From positions 62,001 to 126,000 of the forward strand of contig NZ_WFLK01000011.1 of assembly GCF_009208565.1 (NCBI RefSeq): a stretch of DNA of 64,000 bases, written 5' to 3'. The position numbers and the translations under genes were made by a program. Positions within the stretch are counted from its first letter, which is position 1. Every line of letters starts with the position of its first letter. The notes beneath the pieces were generated by a model that saw only the letters and a list, made by a program, of their open reading frames with translations, ran no database searches and was not told the DNA's origin. Source of the DNA: Janthinobacterium aquaticum (GTDB lineage: Bacteria > Pseudomonadota > Gammaproteobacteria > Burkholderiales > Burkholderiaceae_D). Of the stretch, positions 8,200-17,197 are shown piece after piece.

Positions 8200-9462
8200 A
8201 TGCGCATCCTGCATATTTTTGATCATTCGCTGCCGCTCCATAGCGGCTATGCGTTTCGCAGCGCCGCCATCCTGGCGCAACAGCTCGCGCTGGGCTGGCA
8301 AACGCTGCACCTGACCGGCGCCAAACAGGGCTGGCCTGCCGACGCCACGCATTCAGCTACGGCTGAGGCCAACGAGGGCGACGAGGGCGACGAGGCCGAC
8401 GGCTGGCAGTTCCATCGCACCGCACCCGCGCGCCAGTGGTGGGCGCGCCTGCCGCTGCTGCGCCAGTATGCGGTGATCGATGGCTTGGCGCGGCGCCTGC
8501 TGCCGCTGGCACGCGACTGGCGTCCCGACGTGCTGCATGCGCATTCACCGGTGCTCAACGCCGTGGCGGCGCTGCGCGTGGGGCGCCAACTGGGTATCCC
8601 CGTGGTCTACGAAGTGCGTGCGCCGTGGGAAGATGCGGCGGCCGACCACGGCAGCAGCCGGCCCGGCGGCCTGCGCTACCGCCTGACGCGCGCGCTGGAA
8701 ACCTGGGCCCTGCGCCGGGCCGACGCCGTCACCACCATCTGCGAGGGGCTGCGGCGCGAACTGGCGATGCGCGCGCCAGCGGCGCACATTACCGTGATTC
8801 CCAATGCGGTCGACCCGCTGCTGCTGGCGCAGAGAACTCAAGCAAATGGCCTGGAGCGCCCGCCCACCATCGGCTTTATCGGTTCCTTCTATGCCTACGA
8901 AGGCCTGGCACTGCTGCTGCAGGCCATGCCGCGCCTGCTGGCGGTGCGGCCGATGCTGCGCCTGCTGCTGGCCGGCGGCGGGCCGCAGGAAGACGCCTTG
9001 AAAGCACTGGCGCAGCAGCTCGGCGTTGCTGGCCAGGTGACGTTTGCCGGGCGCGTGCCGCACGCCCAGGTGGCGCAGCTTTACCAGCAGATCGATGTTT
9101 TGGTCTATCCGCGCCTGCCGATGCGCCTGACCGAACTGGTCACGCCCTTGAAACCGCTCGAAGCCATGGCGCAGGGCCGGCTGGTGCTGGCTTCGGACGT
9201 GGGCGGACACCGCGAACTGATCATCGACGGCCAGACCGGCGTGCTGTTTCGCGCCGGCCACACCGATGCACTGGTCGCCGCGCTGCTGGCCTTGCTCGAT
9301 GCGCCGCACAGCTGGCCGCGCCTGCGCGAGCAGGCGCGATTGTGGGTGGAACAGGAGCGCCTGTGGCCGCACAGCGTGGCGCGCTATGCCAGCGTGTACG
9401 GCCCACTCACGGTGCGCAGCGCCGGCGCACCGTCATCGCCGGCTGCAGGCCTGCAGCCATGA
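8200..9462 (+). CDS. XrtA-system glycosyltransferase, TIGR04063 type
   Basis: 420-residue GT4 enzyme. The start MRILHIFDHSLPLHSGYAFR is the hallmark of the third XrtA-associated transferase. The donor domain includes TIGFIGSFYAYEGLALLLQA, LLLAGGGPQEDALK and LVTPLKPLEAMAQGRLVLAS. An acidic linker of about ten residues (EGDEGDEADG) near residue 60 is encoded by three copies of a 9-nt repeat. Its stop overlaps the next gene's ATG as ATGA. It probably acts on the growing lipid-linked oligosaccharide; specificity is unknown. Confidence 0.9.
   Translation: MRILHIFDHSLPLHSGYAFRSAAILAQQLALGWQTLHLTGAKQGWPADATHSATAEANEGDEGDEADGWQFHRTAPARQWWARLPLLRQYAVIDGLARRLLPLARDWRPDVLHAHSPVLNAVAALRVGRQLGIPVVYEVRAPWEDAAADHGSSRPGGLRYRLTRALETWALRRADAVTTICEGLRRELAMRAPAAHITVIPNAVDPLLLAQRTQANGLERPPTIGFIGSFYAYEGLALLLQAMPRLLAVRPMLRLLLAGGGPQEDALKALAQQLGVAGQVTFAGRVPHAQVAQLYQQIDVLVYPRLPMRLTELVTPLKPLEAMAQGRLVLASDVGGHRELIIDGQTGVLFRAGHTDALVAALLALLDAPHSWPRLREQARLWVEQERLWPHSVARYASVYGPLTVRSAGAPSSPAAGLQP
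8372..8398 (+). repeat. Three tandem copies of a 9-nt unit inside a glycosyltransferase gene
   Basis: The unit acgagggcg occurs at 8372-8380 and 8381-8389 and as acgaggccg at 8390-8398. The period is a multiple of three, so copy-number change would lengthen or shorten an acidic, Gly-rich loop of the TIGR04063-type glycosyltransferase without breaking the frame. Confidence 0.7.
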
Positions 9463-11900
9463 AGCTGGCCGGCCTGCGCATCGTGCTGGTGGGGCCGCTG
9501 GCGCCGCCCGCCGGCGGCATGGCCAACCAGTGCGCGCAACTGGCCGCGCTGCTGCGCGCGGAGGGCGCCAGCGTGCAGCAGCTGTCGCTGCACGGCTGCC
9601 ACCTGCCGCACTGGCTGGCGCGCGTGCGCTATCTGCGCGCCGTGCTGCGCCTGCCCGTCTATCTGTGGCGGCTAAGGTGCGCGGCGCGCACCGCCGACCT
9701 GTTTCATGTGCTGGCCAATTCGGGCTGGTCCTGGCATATGCAGGCCGCGCCGGCGCTGTGGCTGGCCAGCATGGCTGGCAAGCCGGCGCTGCTCAACTAC
9801 CGTGGCGGCGAGGCCGGCGCGTTCTTTGCGCGCAGCGCGCGCCTCATTGGCTGGAGCCTGCGCCGCGCCAGCGCCATCACGGTGCCGTCCGGTTTTCTGG
9901 CCGAGCTGTTCGCCCGCTACGGCCATGTGGCCCATATCGTGCCCAATGTGATCGACCTGCAACGCTTTGCGCCTACCAGCCACCGCGTCGATCCGCACGC
10001 GCCCGTGATCCTGGTGGCGCGCCATCTGCAGGCGCTGTACGACAACGCCAGCGCCGTGCGTGCGTTTGCCATCGTGCGCGCCAGCGTGCCGGGCGCGCAG
10101 CTGGTGCTGGCCGGCGACGGCCCCGAACGCGGTGCGCTGGCACAATTGGCGCAGCAACTGGGCGTGGCCGACGGCGTGCGCTTTGCCGGCCATGTCGACA
10201 ACGCCGCCATGCCGGCCCTGTATGGCGCCTGCACGATCGCGCTCAATCCCAGCCTGGCCGACAATATGCCGATTTCGGTACTCGAGGCGCTGGCCAGCGG
10301 CGTGCCGGTGGTCAGCACCGATGTCGGTGGCATTGCCGCGCTGCTGCAGCATGGCGTGACGGCGCTGCTGGTGCCGCCCGGCGATGCGCCAGCCATGGCG
10401 CGCGCGCTGCTGTCGCTGCTGCGCCAGCCGCAGCGCGCACAAGCGCTGGCGCACAACGGCCTGGCGCATGTGGCGCAGTTCGACTGGCGCCATGTGGCGC
10501 CGCTGCTGCTGCGCCATTACCGGCGTATCCTGCGCGCGCCGCGTCCGCGCGGCTATACGCGGCTGGTGGCGCACTGGCTGTTTCCGCTGCACGAGCGGCT
10601 CAAGCGGCACAACAGCGTGCGCCTGCTGCGTCGCCTGGAGCGCTCGCAATGGTGGAGCGCGGCGCAGCTGCAAGCCTGGCAGATGCAGCGCCTGCGCGCA
10701 CTGCTGGCGCATGCGGCGCGACACGTGCCGCATTACCGCGCCCTGTTCGCGCGCCTGCAGCTCGATCCGGCCGCCTTTCGCCAGCCGGCCGACCTGGCGC
10801 GCCTGCCGCTCTTGCATAAAGCCGATATCGCTGCTGCGCGCACCAGCTTTGTCTCGGAACGCGCGATCGGCCTGCGCGCGTTTGCCACCGGCGGCTCCAG
10901 CGGCGAACCGCTGCAGTTCATGCTGGGCCGGCGCCGCATCAGCCACGATATTGCCGCCAAATGGCGCGCCACGCGCTGGTGGGGCGTCGATATCGGCGAC
11001 CGCGAAGCCGTGCTGTGGGGTTCCCCCATCGAACTGGGCGCGCAGGACCTGCTGCGGCGCTGGCGCGACCGCCTGCTGCGCTCGACCCTGCTGCCCGCCT
11101 TTGCCATGTCGTCGGCGCGCCTCGACGGCTTTATCGCGCAATTGCGTCGGCTGCGTCCGCGCATGCTGTTTGGCTATCCGTCGGCGCTGTGCCGTATCGC
11201 TGCACAGGCCGGCGCAGGCGGCGTGGCGCTCGACGGCCTGGGCATCAAGGTGGCGTTTGTGACGTCCGAGCGGCTGTACGACGAGCAGCGCGCGCAGATT
11301 GCTGCCAGCTTCGGCTGCCCGGTGGCCAATGGCTATGGCGGGCGCGACGCTGGTTTTATCGCCCACGAATGCCCGGAAGGCGGCATGCACGTAACGGCCG
11401 AAGACGTAATCGTGGAAATCGTCGATGCACAGGGCCGGCCGCTGCCCGCCGGCAGCAGCGGCGAAATCGTGGTCACCCACCTGGCCACGCGCGACTTTCC
11501 GTTTATCCGCTACGCCACCGGCGACATGGGCGCACTGGGCCAGTCGCCGTGCCCCTGCGGACGCGGCCTGCCGCTGCTGCAGCACATTGAGGGCCGCAGC
11601 ACCGATTTCGTCACCGCCACCGACGGCACCGTGATGCACGGCCTGGCGCTGATCTATATCGTGCGCGAGTTGGCCGGCGTGCAAAGCTTCAAGATTGTCC
11701 AGGAAAGCCTGCTGCGAACGCGCGTGCTGCTGGTGTGCCGCAGCCCGCTGGAGACGGCCGCGCGCGCCGGCCTGGCCGAGGCATTCCGGGCGCGTCTGGG
11801 GCGTGATGTGGCGATCGATATCGAAGAAGTGGCCGAGATTGCCGCCGAAGCATCGGGCAAATACCGCTATGTGGTCAGCAAAGTCCCACTCTTGCCCTGA
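9459..11900 (+). CDS. GT4 glycosyltransferase fused to a CapK/PaaK-like adenylate-forming domain
   Basis: 813 residues from the ATG at 9459, which overlaps the previous stop (ATGA). Residues 1 to about 360 are a GT4 enzyme: VGPLAPPAGGMANQC at the N-terminus, LVLAGDGPERGAL, and ADNMPISVLEALASGVPVVS with the conserved Glu. From about residue 368, starting near YTRLVAHWLFPLHERLK, the rest resembles CapK proteins of the phenylacetate-CoA ligase superfamily: FATGGSSGEPLQF (phosphate loop), LFGYPSALCRIA, NGYGGRDAGFIAHECPEGG and FIRYATGDMG. The CapK half may activate an acyl group for transfer to the sugar. These two activities are usually separate genes; here the frame is continuous, with no stop or ATG at the junction near 10550. 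The fusion is seen directly; its chemistry is inferred. Confidence 0.85.
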   Translation: MKLAGLRIVLVGPLAPPAGGMANQCAQLAALLRAEGASVQQLSLHGCHLPHWLARVRYLRAVLRLPVYLWRLRCAARTADLFHVLANSGWSWHMQAAPALWLASMAGKPALLNYRGGEAGAFFARSARLIGWSLRRASAITVPSGFLAELFARYGHVAHIVPNVIDLQRFAPTSHRVDPHAPVILVARHLQALYDNASAVRAFAIVRASVPGAQLVLAGDGPERGALAQLAQQLGVADGVRFAGHVDNAAMPALYGACTIALNPSLADNMPISVLEALASGVPVVSTDVGGIAALLQHGVTALLVPPGDAPAMARALLSLLRQPQRAQALAHNGLAHVAQFDWRHVAPLLLRHYRRILRAPRPRGYTRLVAHWLFPLHERLKRHNSVRLLRRLERSQWWSAAQLQAWQMQRLRALLAHAARHVPHYRALFARLQLDPAAFRQPADLARLPLLHKADIAAARTSFVSERAIGLRAFATGGSSGEPLQFMLGRRRISHDIAAKWRATRWWGVDIGDREAVLWGSPIELGAQDLLRRWRDRLLRSTLLPAFAMSSARLDGFIAQLRRLRPRMLFGYPSALCRIAAQAGAGGVALDGLGIKVAFVTSERLYDEQRAQIAASFGCPVANGYGGRDAGFIAHECPEGGMHVTAEDVIVEIVDAQGRPLPAGSSGEIVVTHLATRDFPFIRYATGDMGALGQSPCPCGRGLPLLQHIEGRSTDFVTATDGTVMHGLALIYIVRELAGVQSFKIVQESLLRTRVLLVCRSPLETAARAGLAEAFRARLGRDVAIDIEEVAEIAAEASGKYRYVVSKVPLLP

Positions 11901-11910
11901 AAGGCGCGCC

Positions 11911-12669
11911 ATGCATGTCACTGTCCTCCTCGTTTTGCTGCTGAGCTTGTTATTGGTGTCAGCCACGCTGGCCTTGCTGCTGCACAAAACGCGCCGCATG
12001 CACCTGATGCTGTATTCGCTGCAGAACCGGGCCGACAGTGCGCCGGCACAGCTGTACCGCCAGCTCGAAGCACTAACCGGCCTGCAGCAGGAACTGCAAC
12101 TGGCGCGCAGCCTGCCGCCCACGCGCGGCTGGGCGGCTTCGCCCGACTTCCTGCTGGCGCTGGTACACGAGGTGCAGGCCAGCAAACCGCGCACGGTACT
12201 CGAATGCAGCAGCGGCGCCTCGACCGTGGTGCTGGCGCGCTGCCTGCAGCAGCTGGGTGCCGGCCGTGTGCTGAGCCTGGAACATGATGTCCATTTTGGC
12301 GCGCAGACACGGCGTGAACTGGCACGCCACGGCCTGTCGGACTGGGCCCAGGTGATCGACGCGCCACTGTGCGAACACGCGCTCGACGGAGAAAGCTGGG
12401 CCTGGTACGACATTAAAAACCTGCCGGCTGACCTGGTGATCGACCTGCTGGTGATCGACGGCCCGCCGCAGTCCACGCGCAGCCTGGCGCGCTATCCGGC
12501 CGGCCCTCTGCTGTTCCCGCTGCTCGCAGCCGGCGCCGCTGTCTACCTGGACGATGCGGCGCGCGCCGACGAACAGACCATCGTGCGCCGCTGGCGCGCT
12601 GCCTTTGCGCCGCTGCAACTGACCATGCTGGCCTGCGAAAAAGGCTGCGCGGTCATGCGCCTCAATTAA
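11911..12669 (+). CDS. Membrane-anchored class I SAM-dependent methyltransferase-like protein
   Basis: 252 residues. An N-terminal hydrophobic segment (residues 3-24, Leu/Val-rich) is followed by a probable amphipathic linker, then a Rossmann methyltransferase domain. Its SAM motif I is in TVLECSSGASTVVLARCL, motif II in VLSLEHD, and LVIDGPPQSTRSLARYPA corresponds to the family's later acidic strand (Methyltransf_24-like). It may methylate a sugar or lipid intermediate at the cytoplasmic membrane face. It lies 10 nt after the GT-CapK fusion and is the last plus-strand gene of this block; its 3' end overlaps the convergent MaoC-like gene by 8 nt. The ATG at 11911 was chosen because it places the membrane segment at the N-terminus. 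Confidence 0.75.
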   Translation: MHVTVLLVLLLSLLLVSATLALLLHKTRRMHLMLYSLQNRADSAPAQLYRQLEALTGLQQELQLARSLPPTRGWAASPDFLLALVHEVQASKPRTVLECSSGASTVVLARCLQQLGAGRVLSLEHDVHFGAQTRRELARHGLSDWAQVIDAPLCEHALDGESWAWYDIKNLPADLVIDLLVIDGPPQSTRSLARYPAGPLLFPLLAAGAAVYLDDAARADEQTIVRRWRAAFAPLQLTMLACEKGCAVMRLN

Positions 12670-13132
12670 CGCCCGGCGCTGATGCTGGCCGGCGCTGCAC
12701 CACCAGGCTGCCGACCGACACTTGTACCAATTCATTGTGCTGGTTATACGTGCTGGTGCGCAGCCTGACCAGTCCCTGCTGCGGCCGCGACCTGGACGCA
12801 CGCACTTCCAGCACCTCGCTTTCAACGCGCAGTTCGTCACCCGGACGCACCGGCAGCGGCCAGCGCAGCTCCTCGAAACCGGCGCCCACGATGCCACCGG
12901 CCGGCTTGAAGTCGCTGTCAACCAGCAAACGCATGGTGGCCGCCGCCGTATGCCAGCCACTGGCCGCCAGCCCGCCAAACAGCGTCTGCGTGGCCGCCTG
13001 CGCATCGAGGTGGAAAGGCTGCGGATCGAATTCCGTGGCAAAACTGGCGACACGCTCGGGTTCGATCCGAATCCGGGCAGCGCCGCCAAAACACTGGCCT
13101 GGTGCCAGATCATCGAGGTAAAGTACGGTCAT
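12662..13132 (-). CDS. MaoC-like (R)-hydratase / hot-dog fold protein
   Basis: 156-residue MaoC-family protein. The hydratase motif region is FATEFDPQPFHLDAQAA, where Asp and His form the catalytic pair, followed by FGGLAASGWHTAA and RPGDELRVESEVLEVR. Such proteins hydrate enoyl-CoA thioesters or act in related acyl-thioester chemistry in the cytoplasm. The gene is transcribed alone, converging on the methyltransferase with an 8-nt overlap. An 18-nt inverted repeat 19 nt upstream of its start is a candidate operator. It is probably not part of the exopolysaccharide pathway. Confidence 0.85.
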   Translation of the reverse strand: MTVLYLDDLAPGQCFGGAARIRIEPERVASFATEFDPQPFHLDAQAATQTLFGGLAASGWHTAAATMRLLVDSDFKPAGGIVGAGFEELRWPLPVRPGDELRVESEVLEVRASRSRPQQGLVRLRTSTYNQHNELVQVSVGSLVVQRRPASAPGVN

Positions 13133-13151
13133 GGCGGTCTCCTAGTCGTCC

Positions 13152-13169
13152 GTTACACACCAGTGTAAC
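13152..13169. promoter_or_regulatory. Perfect inverted repeat upstream of the MaoC-like gene
   Basis: GTTACAC - ACCA - GTGTAAC, a perfect 7-bp palindrome with a 4-nt spacer, lies 19 nt upstream of the MaoC-like start. Size, symmetry and position resemble operators of TetR-type lipid-metabolism repressors. No regulator gene is adjacent, so the binding protein is unknown. Confidence 0.5.
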
Positions 13170-13280
13170 TCAGCGATGCACCGATGGCCCCAACCTGGCG
13201 CGCACGGCAACGATATCGAAAAACGCAGCAGACAGCGCAGTGCTTGTCGGCCGCTGCACCCGCTGCCAAAGGTTGTGCGC

Positions 13281-14489
13281 CTACGGCTCCTGCCTGGGTA
13301 TAGTCAGCAAGTGCTGCACGAACGCCGTTTCCTCAGGGTGGCTGGCATGATAGCGGTCGCGTGCGGCGCGCATGGCCTGGTGGTGCGCGGCGATTGTGTG
13401 CGGCGTGAGTTCGATGCCGAAATCGTCGGGTACGGCAGCCTCGCCGCCAAACAGGCGCGCCAGGATCATGCGGCCGACATTGTCGCGGTAGTGCGATGCT
13501 TCCCAGTAATAGCGCATTTCGCGCGTGCCGCCAAATTGCGGAATGGCTTCGCTGGTAATGCTGTTAAAGCCGGAAAAATCATAGACGCGCACATTGCAGC
13601 CCTGCTGCCGGTAGCGTTCGGCCAGCGCCGCCAGGTCGCCCTGCCAGCGTTCCATGTCGGCCCAGCGATGGCGCCGGTGCAGCACGTCCATGGTCATCGC
13701 GTGGGTGGGATTGATATAGAGACGCAGGCGCAGGCGCGAGCTGCTGCGGCACAGTTCGTCTACGGTGGCGTCGAACGTCTGCAGCGCCTCGGGCGTGGGA
13801 CCGACGCCGGCGCCAAATTCCTGCAGCCGCGGGATCATGGCCTTGGCCGTGCCGCCCCAGCCGTGGATACGGTCGCTGACGCAGCGCTGGTCGCGCTGGC
13901 CATAGAGGGCCAGGCTGGAACGGCACACCTGGCCATAGCTGCCGTTCAGCAGGCGCAGGGTGTCCTGCGTCATGTCGAGCGTCAGGCCGCGCTTGATGTT
14001 GAGCAAGGCACGGCGCGCGAAAAAGGCCGGGCCGGCCTCGAGCAGGCCCGGCTCGATGCCGGCCGAGCCCTGCTCCATTGAAAACGACGGCGCATCGATG
14101 CCCCATATCATGGTGTCAACCCGGCTGACGCGGGCCGCGTGGCGCGCCAGCTGCATGGCGTCGCCGATGGACGCGCCCGACACTGCGCTGTTGAACACGC
14201 TCATGCCCGGAAAAAGCTCGTGCGCCTCAGCCGACAAGCCCATTTCCGTGCGCGAATTGCCGATATAGACAACTGCCGGCCGGTAGCGCGCCACCGCATA
14301 GGTCTTGCCCCAGACGCTCAGTTTTTCATGCGTTGGGCGCAGGCGCTGCAGCAAGGGACTGTCCCACTGGTGCAGCAGGTACGGGTCGACCAGGTAATTG
14401 AGGGTCGCCACGATGACCAGCGCGGCGGCGGCGCTGGCGCAAAACAGCGCGACGTAACTGCGCGCCTGAGGCTGTGCAAGGTTGTCCAT
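13281..14489 (-). CDS. SGNH-like membrane-anchored protein, partner of the MBOAT acyltransferase
   Basis: 402 residues from the ATG at 14489, which lies just downstream of the MBOAT stop. An N-terminal transmembrane segment (about residues 12-32) is followed by an extracytoplasmic domain. VVYIGNSRTEMGLS (Ser79) resembles block I of SGNH hydrolases, and YYWEASHYRDNVGRMI near residue 340 resembles the C-terminal block containing the catalytic His. AlgJ/AlgX-like SGNH proteins work with MBOAT proteins to O-acetylate periplasmic polysaccharide, and the adjacency here supports that role. The exact family is not recognised and the Asp of the triad is uncertain. It is the last gene of the minus-strand block. 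Confidence 0.6.
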   Translation of the reverse strand: MDNLAQPQARSYVALFCASAAAALVIVATLNYLVDPYLLHQWDSPLLQRLRPTHEKLSVWGKTYAVARYRPAVVYIGNSRTEMGLSAEAHELFPGMSVFNSAVSGASIGDAMQLARHAARVSRVDTMIWGIDAPSFSMEQGSAGIEPGLLEAGPAFFARRALLNIKRGLTLDMTQDTLRLLNGSYGQVCRSSLALYGQRDQRCVSDRIHGWGGTAKAMIPRLQEFGAGVGPTPEALQTFDATVDELCRSSSRLRLRLYINPTHAMTMDVLHRRHRWADMERWQGDLAALAERYRQQGCNVRVYDFSGFNSITSEAIPQFGGTREMRYYWEASHYRDNVGRMILARLFGGEAAVPDDFGIELTPHTIAAHHQAMRAARDRYHASHPEETAFVQHLLTIPRQEP

Positions 14490-14491
14490 GG

Positions 14492-16051
14492 CTAGAATTG
14501 AAAGTAGAGAAATTCGGTGACGCGGTTCATGCCGAAGATGCACAGTACGAACAGCGCGGCAAAGCCCATGCTCCAGCGCCGCGTCGGACGCCATTGCCAG
14601 CGTTGGCCCTGCACTATTTTTTCAATGCAAGGCGCGTAGTGCGAGAATATTTGCTGCGTATTCGGTGCATAAAAAGCCAGCAGCATGGCCAGCAACAGCA
14701 CCGGCAGGCCTGGCCCGGCCAGCTGTATCCAGCGTACGCCGTCAAACGCCGGCTGCCAGCCCAGTTCGCCAAACAGCGCAGCCAGGCCGGCTGTCTGGCG
14801 CGGCAGGCTGACGCCGTTGGCGCCAAACAGCGCGCCCACGATATTGCAGGCGGTGGCCAGGTCGGGCGCGCGAAAAAAAATCCAGCCCAGCATCACGGCA
14901 AAAAATGTCAGCGCCTGTGGCCACCAGCGCGCCTGCGAGCTGCCGGCCAAGCGCTGCCAGAGCAAATGCAGCACCAGATAAGCGCCATGCAGCGCGCCCC
15001 ACATGACAAAGGTCCAGCCGGCGCCATGCCACAGGCCGCCCAGCAGCATGGTCAGCAGCAGGTTGCGGTAGCGCCTGGCCTCGCCATGGCGGCTGCCGCC
15101 CAGTGCAATATATAAGTAGTCGCGCAAGAAGCGCGACAGCGTCATGTGCCAGCAGCGCCAGAATTGGGCGATATTGGCGGCCTTGTAGGGCGAATTGAAA
15201 TTGAGCGGCAGCTTGACGCCAAACAGGCGCGACAGGCCGATGGCCATGTCGCAGTAGCCGGAGAAGTCGAAATACAGCTGGAATGTGTAGGCCAGCACGC
15301 CGATCCACGCCTCGATCAGCGTCGGCTCGGCGCCGGAGGCAAATACCGGCACGGCCAGCGGGGACAGAGAATCGGCAATCAGCACCTTCTTGGCCAGGCC
15401 GACCACGAAGATCGACAGGCCGATGGCAAAGTTGGACGCCTGCGGCCGATGGCTGGCGGGATCGGCAAACTGCGGCATCATATCGCGGTGATGCAATACC
15501 GGCCCGGCGATCAGGTGGGGAAAATAGCTGACAAACAGCAGATAGTGGATAAAGCGGTATTCGCGCACCTCGCCCCGGTAGCAGTCGACCAGAAAAGCGA
15601 TCTGGGTAAAGGTGAAAAAGGAGATGCCGATCGGCAGGATAATATCGAGGCCGGGCCATGGCTGACTGCCCCGCTCGGTCATGACGGCCAACGCATTGAC
15701 GCTGTCGACAAAGAAATTGGCGTATTTATACCAGGTCAGCAAGGCCAGATTCAGTATCAGCGCGGCCACCAGCACGCGCCGGCGCGCAGTCCCGGTGCAA
15801 GCACCGATCAGGCGCCCGCCGGCATAATTGATGCTGATCGAGGCCAGCAGCAGCGGCAGGTAGCGCGCATCCCACCAGCCATAGAAAAACAGCGAGGCGC
15901 AGGCCAGCCAGGTCGCTGGAGCCAAGCGGAGCCAGGCAACAGGCTGGTTGACAGCGTTGGCGCCGGCCAGCGCCAGCCGTCCCAGCAAAAAATAGCCCGC
16001 CAGCACGATGGGCAGATAGAAAAACAGAAAACTGAAGGAATTGAACAGCAT
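14492..16051 (-). CDS. MBOAT family O-acyltransferase (AlgI-like)
   Basis: 519-residue polytopic membrane protein. It begins MLFNSFSFLFFYLPIVLAGY and contains WFDFSGYCDMA-type sequence (LYFDFSGYCDMAIGLSRLFG), NFNSPYKAANIAQFWRCWHM, YLYIALGG and the catalytic-His region LLGGLWHGAGWTFVMWG. These are the hallmarks of AlgI/DltB-type transferases, which pass acyl groups across the inner membrane to extracytoplasmic polysaccharide. The gene is followed after 2 nt by the SGNH-like gene and preceded 9 nt away by a glycosyltransferase, so the two probably decorate the exopolysaccharide, most likely by O-acetylation. Confidence 0.92.
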   Translation of the reverse strand: MLFNSFSFLFFYLPIVLAGYFLLGRLALAGANAVNQPVAWLRLAPATWLACASLFFYGWWDARYLPLLLASISINYAGGRLIGACTGTARRRVLVAALILNLALLTWYKYANFFVDSVNALAVMTERGSQPWPGLDIILPIGISFFTFTQIAFLVDCYRGEVREYRFIHYLLFVSYFPHLIAGPVLHHRDMMPQFADPASHRPQASNFAIGLSIFVVGLAKKVLIADSLSPLAVPVFASGAEPTLIEAWIGVLAYTFQLYFDFSGYCDMAIGLSRLFGVKLPLNFNSPYKAANIAQFWRCWHMTLSRFLRDYLYIALGGSRHGEARRYRNLLLTMLLGGLWHGAGWTFVMWGALHGAYLVLHLLWQRLAGSSQARWWPQALTFFAVMLGWIFFRAPDLATACNIVGALFGANGVSLPRQTAGLAALFGELGWQPAFDGVRWIQLAGPGLPVLLLAMLLAFYAPNTQQIFSHYAPCIEKIVQGQRWQWRPTRRWSMGFAALFVLCIFGMNRVTEFLYFQF

Positions 16052-16060
16052 GCGCGCTCC

Positions 16061-17197
16061 TTATGCAGGCATGCTGTCGGTATCGCGCAGGGCGCCGCCG
16101 TAATGCAAGCGGACAGCCCCGGCATGCACCTGCAGGTAAGCCTGGGCTATCTGCGCCGCGACATTGTCCCAGCTGAACTGGCGCACCAGCGCCTGCACTC
16201 GACTGCGCGCCGGCGGCTGCGCCAGCAGCCCCATAATGGCCGCGCGCAGGCCGGCACCGTCGTCCCAGCGCACCTGGCGCAGCGCAAAGCCGGCATCGGG
16301 CAGCTGCAGCGCGCTTTGCTGCGACATCACCACCGGCGTGCCGGCGGCCAGCGCTTCGAGCACTGCCAGCGGAAAGACCTCGCCCTGGCTGGGCAGCGCC
16401 AGCACGCTGGCCGCATGATAGGCGCTGGCCAGCAGCGGATCGGCGTGCTCAAGCGCACCGAGCCAGCGCACATGCGGCATGGCCTGCAGTTGCTGCAGAT
16501 ACGGCTCTTGCTCGCGCGCTGCGGCGCCCACCAGCACCAGTGGAATATCCTGCCCGGCGTCGCAGGCCAGCGCCTGCGCCAATCCCAGCTGGTTCTTGTA
16601 CGGCGAAATGGCGCCCACCATCAGCACGAAAGGCTGCCTGAGGCCAATCTCGCGTGCAAACAGGTCGCCGTTGGCGCTGAAAAAATGCGGATTGATACCG
16701 TTCGGGAACACGCGTATCTTGTCGCGCACGGTGCCGAAACCGTGCACGATGGCGTCACGTTCGCGCTCGCCCAGCGCAATGACCAGGCTGGCCAACTGCA
16801 ATGCCCGCTTGGTCTGCGCATAACTGGTTTGCACCATCCAGTCGGTCATGCGCCCGGCCAGACGGTCGGCCAGCTGGGCGCGCAGACCGGCGCTGCGGGT
16901 CCAGCCAGGAGAAATCAGCGGCGACAGGACGACCGGCACCCCGAGCTCGCAGGCCGCCTCGACAATGCGCACATTGCCATTAATCGCAGAAAATACATGG
17001 ATCAGGTCGTAGTCGTCCAGCCGGTCGTGGTTAGCGTCCACCAGGCGTACCTGCACGCCGCGCGGACCCGTGCCGACAGGCAGCATGTTGGGGAACAAGG
17101 ACAGCCGGTTCATCGCCGCCACCGTTTCGCGCACCTGCACCTGCAGGCCGCCGTCGCGCTGGAACAGCATGGGATAAGACAGGATACCTACACGCAT
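16061..17197 (-). CDS. GT4 family glycosyltransferase
   Basis: 378 residues. The N-terminus reads MRVGILSYPMLFQRDGGLQV; the donor domain contains FVLMVGAISPYKNQLGLAQA, HVRWLGALEHADPLLASAY and PSQGEVFPLAVLEALAAGTP with the conserved Glu pair. The ATG at 17197 was chosen because it overlaps the flippase gene by 10 nt and gives a standard GT4 N-terminus; sequence further upstream lies in another gene. It probably transfers a sugar to the repeat unit in the cytoplasm. Donor and acceptor are unknown. Confidence 0.87.
   Translation of the reverse strand: MRVGILSYPMLFQRDGGLQVQVRETVAAMNRLSLFPNMLPVGTGPRGVQVRLVDANHDRLDDYDLIHVFSAINGNVRIVEAACELGVPVVLSPLISPGWTRSAGLRAQLADRLAGRMTDWMVQTSYAQTKRALQLASLVIALGERERDAIVHGFGTVRDKIRVFPNGINPHFFSANGDLFAREIGLRQPFVLMVGAISPYKNQLGLAQALACDAGQDIPLVLVGAAAREQEPYLQQLQAMPHVRWLGALEHADPLLASAYHAASVLALPSQGEVFPLAVLEALAAGTPVVMSQQSALQLPDAGFALRQVRWDDGAGLRAAIMGLLAQPPARSRVQALVRQFSWDNVAAQIAQAYLQVHAGAVRLHYGGALRDTDSMPA

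Noticed and set aside
8436-9458. Upstream extension of the GT-CapK frame
   Set aside because: The extra 341 codons lie inside the preceding glycosyltransferase and read as low-complexity; the ATG at 9459 gives a standard GT4 N-terminus.
9672-12476. 934-codon antisense open frame
   Set aside because: Opposite the GT-CapK fusion and methyltransferase; the composition is that of a shadow frame (Gln/Arg/His-rich).
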